DNA of 64,000 bases from Roseimicrobium gellanilyticum (GCF_003315205.1 NZ_QNRR01000007.1:310001-374000); one strand, 5' to 3'. Shown: positions 1 through 8,379, counted from the stretch's first letter. The notes: a model not told the origin generated them from the sequence alone. Numbers and translations are program-made.

Positions 1-736
1 CGATGCTGCGAGCACCGAGGGTCACGCCATGATAGATCTTCACGTTGTTGCCAATGCGGCAGGTCTCGCCAATCACCACGCCCGTGCCGTGATCGATGAA
101 GAAGTGTGTCCCGATGCTGGCACCGGGATGGATGTCGATTCCCGTACGAGAGTGAGCCCACTCCGTCATCATGCGAGGAATGACAGGGGCGCCCGCCTTG
201 TGCAGCAGGTGCGCGCAACGCTGGATTGCGATGGCTTCGATGCAGGGATACGAGAGAATGATTTCTTCGCGGCTGACCGCGGAGGGATCGCCATCATAGG
301 CGCACTCCACATCTGTGAGCAGCAACTCACGAACCCCTGGAAGCGTCTGGCAGAACTTGCGGAGGATGGGAGGGGTTTTGCCAGTGGGCTTTTTGGGGTC
401 ACCAATGCGCACCGCCTTGCGCACCTGGTCCTCAAGCCGCAGCATCACACGCGAGAAGCGCTGGCTGGTCACTTCTACCAGCAACCCGTGGTGCAGCGCA
501 TCCTCATCGTGGAAGCCGGGGAAGAGGATCTGCAGAAGTTCCTCGCAGATCTGGCCCACGGCGCCCTTGGAGGGCATGTTGTGGGAATCGCTATTGTTCA
601 GACCGCCGACATTCTCATAGGAGTCGAGCAGTGCCGGAACGTATTGTCCATAGGGGAGGGCTTCCCAGGGAGCGGCCACATCTTCTTCAAGACTGCGGCC
701 ACTGATTCGTTCCGTTTGTTTGGGAGACGCACTCAC
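1..736 (-). CDS. cysE: Serine O-acetyltransferase, partial (C-terminus off the window)
   Basis: Transfers acetyl from acetyl-CoA to L-serine, giving O-acetylserine, the precursor of cysteine. The minus strand is open from a GTG at 736 to the window edge, giving about 245 residues: an N-terminal helical region followed by left-handed beta-helix hexapeptide repeats with the family's catalytic region (HPGASIGTHFFIDHGTGVV, then GNNVKIYHGVTLGA). The long N-terminus resembles the EpsC/SAT branch rather than short E. coli CysE. It is the last visible gene of the encapsulin operon, 49 bp after the rhodanese. A serine acetyltransferase is a known companion of family 2A encapsulins, and it would supply cysteine to the shell-enclosed desulfurase. 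The GTG start is the best available in frame but is uncertain. A large plus-strand ORF over the same bases is a shadow. Confidence 0.9.
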   Translation of the reverse strand, partial: MSASPKQTERISGRSLEEDVAAPWEALPYGQYVPALLDSYENVGGLNNSDSHNMPSKGAVGQICEELLQILFPGFHDEDALHHGLLVEVTSQRFSRVMLRLEDQVRKAVRIGDPKKPTGKTPPILRKFCQTLPGVRELLLTDVECAYDGDPSAVSREEIILSYPCIEAIAIQRCAHLLHKAGAPVIPRMMTEWAHSRTGIDIHPGASIGTHFFIDHGTGVVIGETCRIGNNVKIYHGVTLGARSI

Positions 737-785
737 AAGTGTGGAGGCATGCACAAGCTTTGAGGGGGGAGGGGGCCAGTATCGG

Positions 786-1346
786 TTAACTGGCTGATTG
801 ACCACGGTTGCTCGAGGGCGCACGCTGATTCCACGGCGCTTTGGCAAGGAGCAGGCCCATGCCACAGAAGTCCGTGATGCCCGCGAATACAAGACCGGCG
901 CCGACGAAGCCCGAGAGCCACACAAAAGCCGGATGCACAAACCACCCGAGCAGCACGCCGATGAAGACCAACGACCCTGCCACGATGCGCACCTGGCGCT
1001 CGAGGCTGATGACTTTCACCTGCCCACGATTCACCGGCAGTCCGGCGGAGATCCACGCGAGAGTGCCGCCTTCCACCACGATGGGTTGGGCAAAACCTTC
1101 CGCGGCGAGCTTTTCCGCAGCTTTCGCGGCTCGCTGGCCACTGCGGCAGAGGATGTACACGGGCTTGTCCTTGCTGGCGGTGCCGGAACTGGCCAGTGAA
1201 GAGGGGGCGAGTTTATCCAGCGGTTCGAGGCGAGCCTGGGGTACATGCACTTCGGCATATTCCACAGGGGTGCGCACATCAATGACCACGCTGCCGGGTT
1301 CTGCGGCGAGGCGCTGGCTGAGTTCGTTGGGGGAAATGGTCTTCAT
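786..1346 (-). CDS. Rhodanese-domain membrane protein (rhodanese + DUF2892)
   Basis: 186 residues. Residues 1-105 form a rhodanese domain with the active-site loop CRSGQRAA (Cys67), which carries persulfide sulfur. Residues about 115-175 are two hydrophobic segments of the DUF2892 type (VFIGVLLGWFVHPAFVWL and FVGAGLVFAGITDFCGMGLL), so the rhodanese is probably tethered to the cytoplasmic membrane. It lies 93 bp downstream of the cysteine desulfurase in the encapsulin operon; a rhodanese is a recurrent member of family 2A encapsulin loci. Likely role: accepting or handing on sulfane sulfur made by the desulfurase (inference). GAGG stands 7 bases before the ATG. Confidence 0.9.
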   Translation of the reverse strand: MKTISPNELSQRLAAEPGSVVIDVRTPVEYAEVHVPQARLEPLDKLAPSSLASSGTASKDKPVYILCRSGQRAAKAAEKLAAEGFAQPIVVEGGTLAWISAGLPVNRGQVKVISLERQVRIVAGSLVFIGVLLGWFVHPAFVWLSGFVGAGLVFAGITDFCGMGLLLAKAPWNQRAPSSNRGQSAS

Positions 1347-1439
1347 GGGGAAACCTCGCAGAGGAGTGGAAGATTGGAAGAAATTGAAGAAGGGCCTCTG
1401 GTATTCTACGCTCCAGCTGAGATCATGGTTATTTGAGGT

Positions 1440-3092
1440 TCAGTTCCGGGGCAGGCGCTTCAGGACATCTACGAGGGTATCCACTTCGTCGCGAGTGTTG
1501 TAGAAGGCCAGCGAGGGGCGCACGCTGCCCTCGACGCCGAACTTGCGCTGCGCGGGCTGGGCGCAGTGATGTCCCGCGCGCACCGCGATGCCGTGCTTGT
1601 CCAGGTGCCTTGCGATGTCGACATTGGGGATGCCGGGGATTACAAAGGAAAGCACGCTGGCTTTGTTGGCGGCTGTACCGATGGGCCGGATTCCGGGAAT
1701 GGTGGCAAGCGACTCGGTGGCGTATTCCAGCAACGCATGTTCATACGCGGCGATGGCGGGCATGCCGATGGACATGAGGTATTCCACCGCTGCACCCAGA
1801 CCCACCACACCGGCAATGTCCGGCGTGCCGGCCTCGAACTTTTCCGGAGGTTCGTTGTAGACCGTCTTCGCAAAGGTCACGTCCTTGATCATATGTCCAC
1901 CGCCCTGCCACGGAGGCATTCCGCTCAGGAGCGAGCTTTTGCCGTAGAGCACTCCGATGCCCGTGGGTCCGAAGATTTTGTGACCTGACAGCGTGTAGAA
2001 GTCCGCATCCAGTGCCTGTACATTCACCGGCATGTGCGGGGTGGATTGGGCGCCATCCACCAGCACTGGCACGCCGAAGGCATGCGCGAGCGCGATGACC
2101 TGCTCCACGGGATTCACCGTTCCGAGGGCATTGGAGACATGCGTGATGGCGACGAGCTTCGTGCGGCCATTGAGCAGGGTGGCAAATTGATCGAGGATCA
2201 ACTCGCCACGATCATTGATGGGAGCCACGCGGATGGTGGCGCCTGTCTGCTCCGCGAGAAGCTGCCAGGGTACGATGTTCGCATGGTGCTCCATGTGCGT
2301 GATGAGGATTTCATCACCAGCGCCAATGTTTTTCCTGCCGTAGCTCTGCGCCACGAGGTTGATGGCCTCTGTCGTACCACGGACGAAGACGATCTCCTTC
2401 GCGCTGGATGCCCCGAGGAACTTGCGCACGCTCTCGCGAGCGTTTTCGAAGAGATCCGTGGAACGCGCTGCCAGAGCGTGTGCGGCGCGATGGATGTTGG
2501 AGTTGTCCCGGCTGTAGAAGGATGATGTCGCATCGATCACTGCCTTCGGCTTGTGTGTGGTAGCGGCGTTGTCCAGCCAGATGAGTGGACGCCCATTCAC
2601 CTGTTGATGCAATGCAGGAAAATCGCTGCGAACGGAATGGACATCGAACGCACGGGCAGACGGTATGCCTGAAGCCGACGGTCTTGATGAGCCCAAGCTG
2701 CTTGAGAGCTCCTGTACTTGCGCCGCTTCCCGTGGCAGGAAGTAGTAGCGCTCACTCACGGGGAGTGATGACGATTGTTTTTCAGGCGCACCGAGCACGC
2801 TCACGGCATGTCCTTCTGCACCGAAGAGCACATGAGGATTGCCGAAGGCGTACTCGCCGTCATCTGCGGAAGATGCGCTTTTGACCGGTTGGGTATCCAC
2901 ATTCGGATGAAGAGAATCCAAGGTGGGATGCACAGGTGGCGCCACATCAGGTTGTCGCGGAGCGAGTGTGGCTATCGAAGGCGTGCCCGGAGCCGTGGGA
3001 TGTTGGCTATTCCCCCGGTAGAATTCACCCAACAGCCGATGGATGAGCGAGGTGTCCACCCCGCCGAAGGATGGCTCAGGCGGAGTAGTCAT
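1440..3092 (-). CDS. Cysteine desulfurase, encapsulin family 2A cargo enzyme
   Basis: PLP-dependent removal of sulfur from cysteine, giving alanine and enzyme-bound persulfide. The C-terminal 400 residues are a SufS/CsdA-like class V aminotransferase fold: LDNAATTHKPKAV, the PLP lysine in LSGHKIFGPTG, and the persulfide cysteine in RAGHHCAQP. The first 150 or so residues are proline/serine-rich and disordered, which plain SufS lacks. Two short conserved islands in it, IHRLLGEFYRG near the start and SERYYFLPREAA further on, match in position and character the conserved motifs described in the N-terminal targeting region of family 2A cargo desulfurases. ATG at 3092 is preferred over an upstream codon at 3137: it begins just before the targeting motif and overlaps srpI by only 17 bp, giving 550 residues and translational coupling. 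Confidence 0.93.
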   Translation of the reverse strand: MTTPPEPSFGGVDTSLIHRLLGEFYRGNSQHPTAPGTPSIATLAPRQPDVAPPVHPTLDSLHPNVDTQPVKSASSADDGEYAFGNPHVLFGAEGHAVSVLGAPEKQSSSLPVSERYYFLPREAAQVQELSSSLGSSRPSASGIPSARAFDVHSVRSDFPALHQQVNGRPLIWLDNAATTHKPKAVIDATSSFYSRDNSNIHRAAHALAARSTDLFENARESVRKFLGASSAKEIVFVRGTTEAINLVAQSYGRKNIGAGDEILITHMEHHANIVPWQLLAEQTGATIRVAPINDRGELILDQFATLLNGRTKLVAITHVSNALGTVNPVEQVIALAHAFGVPVLVDGAQSTPHMPVNVQALDADFYTLSGHKIFGPTGIGVLYGKSSLLSGMPPWQGGGHMIKDVTFAKTVYNEPPEKFEAGTPDIAGVVGLGAAVEYLMSIGMPAIAAYEHALLEYATESLATIPGIRPIGTAANKASVLSFVIPGIPNVDIARHLDKHGIAVRAGHHCAQPAQRKFGVEGSVRPSLAFYNTRDEVDTLVDVLKRLPRN

Positions 3093-3996
3093 AGTAGTTG
3101 CCCACGAAAACGTTATCCAGTCGCGCGATGGCATCATGCGTGAGCACGGCCGCGGAGAAATAGCGGGTCACCAGGTGGGAGGCCACGGAGTGTTCGTTGG
3201 TTCCCATGTAGCGGACTGAGAGACCGGGCTCGACCTCGCCAGTGACTCCGGTTTTCTGCAATGCGACCACCCCTTGTTCGGCTTCTCCAAGGCGCAGCAG
3301 GATGATGGTGGTCTTGTCGTCCTCGAGCGGAAGTTTGTCACTGGGCACCAAAGGAATGCCGCGCCAGGTGATGAAGGGCGAGCCAAGGATATTCACCGTG
3401 GGTGGTGGCACGCCACGACGGGTGGCCTCACGACCAAAGGCCGCGATGGCCTTGGGATGCGCGAGGAAGAAGGCAGGCTTCTTCCACACGAGGCGGAGCA
3501 ATTCATCAAGGTCGTCCGGTGTGGGAGGTCCACTCAGGGTATTGATGCGCTGGCTGTCCACCACTTCCCTGAGCAGGCCGAAGTTGGGATTGTTCAGCAG
3601 CTCCCATTCTTCGCGTTCCTTCACCGCTTCCACCACCAGGCGCACTTGCTGGCGAAGCTGATCGATCTCATTGCTGTAGAGATCGGTCACTCGGGTGTGG
3701 GTGTTCAGAATTGTCTGGATGGTGCTCAGGTGGTACTCGCGCGGGTTTTCATCGTAGTCCACGAATGTGGAGGGCAGCTTGGGCTCTCCGCCTTCCACAG
3801 TGAGCAATTCCACGGTGGCCCGGTCGGTTTTCTGAACCTGGTTCACGCGGTACACTCCGCCATCAATATCAATCCAGGGCAGCAGCTTGAGCAGCCAGCG
3901 CGGGGTGATTTCATCCCACTGGGGGACGGTGACGGTGGCGGTGGCGAGGTTGCGTGCCGCGGCGGCGGTGAGACTGAAATGATTGGGATCGCTCAT
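3076..3996 (-). CDS. srpI: Family 2A encapsulin shell protein (SrpI type)
   Basis: 306 residues, the usual length for SrpI-like family 2A encapsulins, which have the HK97 phage capsid fold and assemble into hollow protein shells. Recognised from the N-terminal arm with LTAAAARNLATAT, the RWLLKLLPWIDIDGGVYRVN stretch, the E-loop-like segment around YDENPREYHLSTIQTILNTH, and the C-terminal end with YMGTNEHSVASHLVTRYFS. It is the first gene of the operon, followed with overlap by its cargo cysteine desulfurase, then rhodanese and serine acetyltransferase. In cyanobacteria SrpI is induced by sulfate limitation; whether that holds here cannot be read from the sequence. The annotation as shell protein is firm, the exact regulation unknown. 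Confidence 0.93.
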   Translation of the reverse strand: MSDPNHFSLTAAAARNLATATVTVPQWDEITPRWLLKLLPWIDIDGGVYRVNQVQKTDRATVELLTVEGGEPKLPSTFVDYDENPREYHLSTIQTILNTHTRVTDLYSNEIDQLRQQVRLVVEAVKEREEWELLNNPNFGLLREVVDSQRINTLSGPPTPDDLDELLRLVWKKPAFFLAHPKAIAAFGREATRRGVPPPTVNILGSPFITWRGIPLVPSDKLPLEDDKTTIILLRLGEAEQGVVALQKTGVTGEVEPGLSVRYMGTNEHSVASHLVTRYFSAAVLTHDAIARLDNVFVGNYYDYSA

Positions 3997-4359
3997 GAGT
4001 TGGCTGTGTGTTGCTGTGCCAACAACACGGCAGCCGGCGGGCGGCCATCAGCAGGAGAGGAGTCTGCCAGATGGGAAATCTGCCAGACCGTGTGGGATGA
4101 GCCGCGGCCAAGCGCTGCCGTAGGTCAGCACAAGGTGGGTGGTGGTCCGCCGCTCAATTCGAATCGTGGCGCAGGCCGTTGATTCTTCACACAAGCTCAA
4201 ATGAGATCGTCGCCCTCTAGGTGTGAAGTCCCTGTAAATTGCCCTGTCTCACAGAAAAACAACCGGAAATGGCGGATTTTTCACCAGTGAGGTGTGGCTT
4301 CCATGGGTGTGGAACTGCATCTTTGGCAGCTTTTCCACGGTCTCTTCTCGAAGGAGAAG
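3997..4359. other. Upstream region of the encapsulin operon, no gene seen
   Basis: 360 bp between the srpI start and the left attachment repeat. It must hold the promoter of the minus-strand encapsulin operon, but no convincing -35/-10 pair, operator or riboswitch could be picked out by eye. Short ORFs here have no recognisable product. This is the original chromosomal neighbour of the tRNA before insertion: excising the element would place it about 20 bp from the tRNA-Phe 3' end. Confidence 0.5.
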
Positions 4360-4396
4360 AGAGGTGGCTCGAGCCGGAATCGAACCAGCGACACGA
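4360..4396. repeat. Left attachment site (37-bp tRNA-Phe 3' fragment)
   Basis: Identical over 37 bp to 58572-58608. It contains the reverse complement of the tRNA-Phe acceptor 3' strand and T-arm (GGTTCGATTCCGGCTCGAGC). Identity stops abruptly on both sides (GAGA versus AAAG before, TTTCGC versus GGATTT after), as expected of a site-specific recombination crossover region rather than a tRNA gene duplication. Confidence 0.88.
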
Positions 4397-4515
4397 TTTC
4401 GCGGGGTTTGGACAGCGTCGGCGGGCGAAATAGTACTCGTTTCCAGTGATTTACGACATCTTGGAACATTGCTGCACGTTGACAGGTGTTACCTCATGTG
4501 TTACCTGATCTCGCC

Positions 4516-5754
4516 ATGGCTTCGGTGCACAGACCCGATGGGTACCCCTTTTACTTTGCTCACTTCCGGCTTCCTGTCGGGAAAAAGCCGGATGGAGCGA
4601 CGATTTGGAAGCAATTCAAAAGAAGCACCGGCAAAGAACGGCCCGATGAGGCAATGGTGGAGGCCAAACGCATCGAACGCGAAGAGAAAAAGAAGTCAAC
4701 GTTCACGGAAGAGAGCGCGCTTGAGGTGATGCATCTTTTGCAGTCTGCTGGAAAGCAAGCTGCCAGGGGGCTCCTGAATCAACAAAGCGCCCAGGCGTTC
4801 CTCAGCAAATTGACGGAAATCAGCATTGGCGAGCCTCTGGTCGTTTACACCGTTGAAAAGTGGTTTTCCACGTGGCTAGCCGGGAAGGACAAAAGCCGCT
4901 CTAGAGGCACCTACTTGAGGTATCAGGGAATCGTTGACGGGTTTCTTGCATCACTGCCAGAGCGACGGAAGAGGCAGCCCCTGGAAAGCCTGACAGTTGG
5001 GGATATCGAGGCATTCAGGGACGCTGAGATCGCAGCCGGAAAATCGGCGTCCAGCGTTAACTTGGCTGTCAAAACCGTTCGAAGCGTGCTCAAGCGTGCG
5101 GTTCCCCTCGGGTTGATAAAGGCAAATCCAGCCGATGCCATGGACAGTCTTCCTGAAAAGCGCATCGTTAAGTCAACCTTTGACTTACCTGCCGTACGAG
5201 CCCTTCTCACAGCGGCCGAAGGAGATTGGAAGGGCGCCATTCTTGTTGGCTATCTGACTGGTGCTCGACTTGGCGATGTCACAAACCTACAATGGAGCAG
5301 CTTCGACTTTACCGGTCGCCGACTGATTTTTACAGCAGGGAAAACCGGTCAGTCGGTAGAACTGCCATTACATGAGTCGCTTAAAGCACACTTCGAGCCT
5401 TTGGTTCCCCGGGATGGTAAGGGGCCTGTCTTCGTGACATTGACTGGAAAGACAGCAGGGGGAAGAAATGGTCTGAGTCGACAGTTCTCTGCGCTTCTTA
5501 AAAAGGCTGGTATTCAAGGCAAGTCGTATGAGGCCGCGGGCAAATCTGGGCGCACACGCAACACTCTGACCTTTCACAGCCTGCGCCACAGTTTCAATTC
5601 AGCCCTCGCGAACGCCGGAGTAGCGCAAGAAATCCGCATGAAACTCACGGGGCATCTTGATGCGAAAGTCAATTCCATTTACACGCATACGGAGTTGGAA
5701 ACCCTTCGGTTGGCTATTGGCAAGCTTCCGGAAATTACGATCCAACCCGTTTGA
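4516..5754 (+). CDS. Tyrosine recombinase (phage-type integrase)
   Basis: 412 residues from ATG 4516 (an in-frame ATG at 4486 would add 10 residues; neither has a strong Shine-Dalgarno, and MASVHRPDGYPFYFAHFRLP looks like the natural N-terminus). N-terminal SAM-like core-binding domain around residues 125-210; C-terminal catalytic domain with LTGARLGDVTNLQW (box I Arg), HSLRHS (H-x-x-R), TGH and the nucleophile in NSIYTHTELETLR. All catalytic residues are present, so the enzyme is probably active and should recombine the 37-bp repeats. It lies just inside the left repeat, at the end away from the intact tRNA. Just after its stop comes a second, homologous integrase tail in another frame. Confidence 0.92.
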   Translation: MASVHRPDGYPFYFAHFRLPVGKKPDGATIWKQFKRSTGKERPDEAMVEAKRIEREEKKKSTFTEESALEVMHLLQSAGKQAARGLLNQQSAQAFLSKLTEISIGEPLVVYTVEKWFSTWLAGKDKSRSRGTYLRYQGIVDGFLASLPERRKRQPLESLTVGDIEAFRDAEIAAGKSASSVNLAVKTVRSVLKRAVPLGLIKANPADAMDSLPEKRIVKSTFDLPAVRALLTAAEGDWKGAILVGYLTGARLGDVTNLQWSSFDFTGRRLIFTAGKTGQSVELPLHESLKAHFEPLVPRDGKGPVFVTLTGKTAGGRNGLSRQFSALLKKAGIQGKSYEAAGKSGRTRNTLTFHSLRHSFNSALANAGVAQEIRMKLTGHLDAKVNSIYTHTELETLRLAIGKLPEITIQPV

Positions 5755-5756
5755 GT

Positions 5757-5885
5757 TTCGTTGGCCACGCTGATGCAGAGACCAACGCCGGCTACTCCCA
5801 TGCAGAGCTTCAATCACTCAGGGCCGCGGTAGACCTTGTGCCTGGGATGGGGAAGGAGAGTTCGGACGGGACGGACGCGATTTGA
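5757..5885 (+). pseudogene. Relic of a second integrase C-terminus
   Basis: Directly after the integrase stop, another frame encodes FVGHADAETNAGYSHAELQ and SLRAAVDLVPG before a TGA. This parallels the intact enzyme's own end (TGHLDAKVNSIYTHTELETL), with the catalytic G-H and Tyr in register. It has no start or upstream catalytic boxes, so it is a leftover tail, from an earlier integrase at this site or from recombination between two integrase genes. The first TCGGAC-type motif of the island (5861-5877) overlaps its end. Confidence 0.75.
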
Positions 5886-5928
5886 GAAGTCGTGGTGGGA
5901 AATGGGAAAGCGAGGGAGTGAAACGCGA

Positions 5929-6498
5929 CTATGGCATCGTTCCGTTCGATTCTGCATGTTCCTTCTCAAGCAAAGCCTTTCGCATTGATTCCATAAACGC
6001 TCTTGCTTCCTCGTCTGTAAGAGGCTGCTCCATGTGAATCATCTTGTCGATGTCCTGATACTCGTCGAGGAGTTCCGTGAATCTTCCATGATGTTGTTGC
6101 CAGTAAGGTCCGAGGTCTGCCTTCGCTGACACGATGTCTTTCTCGGACCAATACTCTGTTTGAGTCGCGAGGAACCACTTTTCAAAACCAGGGTGCATTG
6201 GTGGAAGAGAGACTGTTGGCATTTCCAGCGTTGGTGCCTCGTGTTCAGGAATTAGCTTAAGTTCGATGAGGGCTCGGAATGCCGTGTAAACGTTGATTTC
6301 AAACCACTCTCCGTTGGTCCTGTGCGCCCGGAAATGATGGTGCAGTGCCTTTTCAGCTTTGGCTTCGTTCGGTAAGTGGATGGTCAGAACCAATCCGCAG
6401 GGCTCTGGACTCGCGGTGTAGATAGTCCTGAAGCGAGAGAGAGGGTTTGCAGAGTAACCAATCTTAATCTTGCTGCCGGATTGGATGAAGTAGAGCAT
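5929..6498 (-). CDS. T5orf172/GIY-YIG-like domain protein
   Basis: 189 residues from ATG 6498. A longer reading to 6693 would run into the upstream gene and lacks family similarity, so the internal ATG just before the domain is preferred. Residues 1-70 fit the T5orf172 (MUG113) group of GIY-YIG-related domains: MLYFIQSGSKIKIGYSANPL, then a conserved Arg (SRFRTI) and a GEWFEI glutamate stretch. Such domains occur in phage and mobile-element proteins, some as nucleases. The C-terminal 110 residues are acidic and helical with no recognised domain. It follows the 318-residue PD-(D/E)XK-like gene by 25 bp and is probably cotranscribed with it. Function: nucleic-acid binding or cleavage is likely, target unknown. 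Confidence 0.75.
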   Translation of the reverse strand: MLYFIQSGSKIKIGYSANPLSRFRTIYTASPEPCGLVLTIHLPNEAKAEKALHHHFRAHRTNGEWFEINVYTAFRALIELKLIPEHEAPTLEMPTVSLPPMHPGFEKWFLATQTEYWSEKDIVSAKADLGPYWQQHHGRFTELLDEYQDIDKMIHMEQPLTDEEARAFMESMRKALLEKEHAESNGTMP

Positions 6499-6523
6499 TT
6501 GTTGAGGGAGTGTTTGAACTACT

Positions 6524-7480
6524 CTACCCCGGCTTGTTCTGATCTTCAGCCGAGATTTTGTCGATGAATTCAGGCATGTCCGACATCTTGAAGTTCCGTC
6601 GCTCTTCCGACTTTCGCCACACATGGCGGATAATGCCGATGTGACAACGGTCTTCTTCATCGCCGTCATTGTAGAACAGCTTTGGGAATCCATTGCCCGC
6701 AGGGCGCATTACAGATTCCGGTTCCTCCCCATGGTGTTCGCTCCACAAGAAGACTGCGTCTATGGTCGGTGTGCGCTCTAAGAATGCGTCTGCTTCGCGT
6801 ACGAGTGCTGTATCGATAGGAGCGAGAACGGTGAGACCCACGAGATTTAGCTCGCCTTCATGGCGCAGTGGAAACTTCGGCGCGATGTCATCGAAGGGCC
6901 CTGCTCGGGCTGGTGAGTATTTGGAGCCGTCTACTCTTCGAATCCAGTCACCAGATCGGTATTTTACTTCGAGGTTGATTACTTGCGCACTCGATCTGAA
7001 CCTCCAATCGGGTCTCTTTTTGCAGCCGGGGAAGGGTCTTGGTTCAATCTCGACGTCTTGGGGTTGCTTGAACCTCGAGAGCCAGAGCATTTGCTGAATG
7101 CAGGCGTTGTGCTGGCTGCCTAATAGTTCGTCTCTAAACTTTCTGGGCCATTTTCCCGGAAGTAGCATGGCGCCAATCTTGCAAGCTTTTGAGAGCCTGA
7201 CCAAGTCTCCCCAGTTTAGTCCGATTCCGTGAGCTGTTAGAGCGTCGGCTACCCCTTCTTCTCCGGACTCGACTCCAAAGTCACTCGTTGGAAGTTCGTA
7301 GTATGGAATCCAAAGCTTCTTGTAAAAAGGAGCCGCGTGGAGCCGAAGGTCAAATCCGATGGCCATCATGTCTTCGCAGACCAACTGGGCACGAATGGCA
7401 GCTTCATGTGCAGACAGAATAGGACGCTCAGAACCGAAGGGTGCCTTGGCAAGAATGGATTCGAGTTCCTTTGATTCCAC
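6524..7480 (-). CDS. Hypothetical protein with a PD-(D/E)XK nuclease-like motif
   Basis: 318 residues, family not recognised. The middle holds KKRPDWRFRSS followed by VINLEVKYRSGDW: an Asp, then Glu-x-Lys on a predicted beta strand, the arrangement of PD-(D/E)XK nucleases. The N-terminal 130 residues are helical; the C-terminus is mixed with an acidic patch. Shares an apparent transcript with the downstream T5orf172 protein. Within the island's defence-like block a nuclease effector or restriction-type protein would fit, but this rests on one motif and the context. Confidence 0.6.
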   Translation of the reverse strand: MESKELESILAKAPFGSERPILSAHEAAIRAQLVCEDMMAIGFDLRLHAAPFYKKLWIPYYELPTSDFGVESGEEGVADALTAHGIGLNWGDLVRLSKACKIGAMLLPGKWPRKFRDELLGSQHNACIQQMLWLSRFKQPQDVEIEPRPFPGCKKRPDWRFRSSAQVINLEVKYRSGDWIRRVDGSKYSPARAGPFDDIAPKFPLRHEGELNLVGLTVLAPIDTALVREADAFLERTPTIDAVFLWSEHHGEEPESVMRPAGNGFPKLFYNDGDEEDRCHIGIIRHVWRKSEERRNFKMSDMPEFIDKISAEDQNKPG

Positions 7481-7538
7481 GTGAGTTGCTTACTTGCTTA
7501 AGGAGAAGGGCTGGGGTTCGTTTTGCTCAGTGGCGGCT

Positions 7539-7934
7539 TCATGTCCACAGGCGCCTCGCGAGTTCTGCTCCTACAATGAGAAATCCAGTGACGAGAAAAG
7601 CTGTCTTCAACAGAAAACAAGTGTAGGCAGGACGATCAACACTCCTGGGCTTCTCAATTTCTCCTTCGATGGTGTTGGTCGTCGTCTTCAGCCTTTCTTC
7701 TTCTTTCTCAGTGAACCGTTTGAGACTCAGTGCGCCGAGAAGTGGCTGAAGGATATCGCAGATGAAGTAAGAGACAAAGGCAGACAATGACACGTAGACC
7801 AGGAGTGGGAATGTGAACTCACCGTCCTTAAAGAGCCAGCAGATGCCGACGCCTGCGAACCCCAGAGTACGCCCGTGTTCGGTTAGATCACGGGTGTACA
7901 CTTGGTATTGAGCCCAAAGTTCCTTGCCGGTCAT
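7539..7934 (-). CDS. Small membrane protein, unknown function
   Basis: 131 residues with about three transmembrane stretches: TLGFAGVGICWLF, FPLLVYVSLSAFVSYFICDI and, near the C-terminus, FLLKTAFLVTGFLIVGAEL, with a charged loop (residues 70-95) between. No family recognised. Its ATG overlaps the stop of a 31-residue proline-rich ORF by ATGA, so the two are probably translated together. Located among nuclease-like and regulatory genes of the island's left arm. Confidence 0.65.
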   Translation of the reverse strand: MTGKELWAQYQVYTRDLTEHGRTLGFAGVGICWLFKDGEFTFPLLVYVSLSAFVSYFICDILQPLLGALSLKRFTEKEEERLKTTTNTIEGEIEKPRSVDRPAYTCFLLKTAFLVTGFLIVGAELARRLWT

Positions 7935-8026
7935 CGAGTAGGAGGAATGGGTGGGGTACGTGTACCAGGGTTATTTGTTGGAGGTGGCGGGGGAGGTGGT
8001 GGTGGTGGAGGATTTGAATTGTTCAT
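7931..8026 (-). CDS. Proline-rich microORF overlapping the next gene
   Basis: 31 codons starting ATG 8026: MNNSN, then eleven consecutive prolines, then TNNPGTRTPPIPPTR. Its stop TGA shares ATGA with the start of the membrane protein at 7934, the usual sign of translational coupling. Eleven prolines in a row would normally stall ribosomes and need EF-P, so the ORF could act as a leader peptide that sets translation of the membrane protein. The G-rich tract on the plus strand (7981-8010) is explained by the proline codons. No clear Shine-Dalgarno precedes it, so expression is uncertain. Confidence 0.45.
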   Translation of the reverse strand: MNNSNPPPPPPPPPPPTNNPGTRTPPIPPTR

Positions 8027-8132
8027 TGAGAACTAGGTTGAACACAGCGATGATGTGCAAGCAGGAGGAACCAGCTTGTGGTATTGACAACGGCAAAGGG
8101 TAGATGGTTAAGTATTACTCCATCCACCCTGA

Positions 8133-8324
8133 CTATTGGTGTCGCTTCTGCTTATCGAGATGCTCACGCACTTTGTCGGCGCCACTGCCAACGGCTCTCA
8201 CCGCATCACGGAGCTCGGTCGGTGTACATCCCAGTCGCTTGCTCCAGTCTCTCACTTCATAGTCCTCAGTGAGGCTAATCTTGCTGGCGTCTTGTGGACG
8301 GCGTTTCGTAAGGTCATCGCTCAT
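8133..8324 (-). CDS. DUF3606 family protein
   Basis: 63 residues from ATG 8324. Matches the small DUF3606 family: KRRPQDASKISLTEDYEVRD, then WSKRLGCTPTELRDAVRAVG, and a basic C-terminus. These proteins are common in proteobacterial and verrucomicrobial genomes and mobile elements; the helical C-terminal part resembles a small DNA-binding fold, but the function is unknown. A longer reading from 8414 overlaps the upstream gene and is unlikely. Confidence 0.75.
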   Translation of the reverse strand: MSDDLTKRRPQDASKISLTEDYEVRDWSKRLGCTPTELRDAVRAVGSGADKVREHLDKQKRHQ

Positions 8325-8379
8325 GGTAGTCTCTTTTGGTTTGTTGAACTGAGTGTCTTCGTGAAATGGCTTCCAATGC

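Noticed and set aside
29-763. Long plus-strand ORF of 244 codons
   Set aside because: It is antisense to the serine acetyltransferase, whose hexapeptide repeats are clear on the minus strand.
3274-4182. 302-codon plus-strand ORF
   Set aside because: Antisense to the encapsulin shell gene; no protein-like features.
7981-8010. G-rich tract as a possible quadruplex
   Set aside because: Fully explained by the proline codons of the microORF on the other strand.
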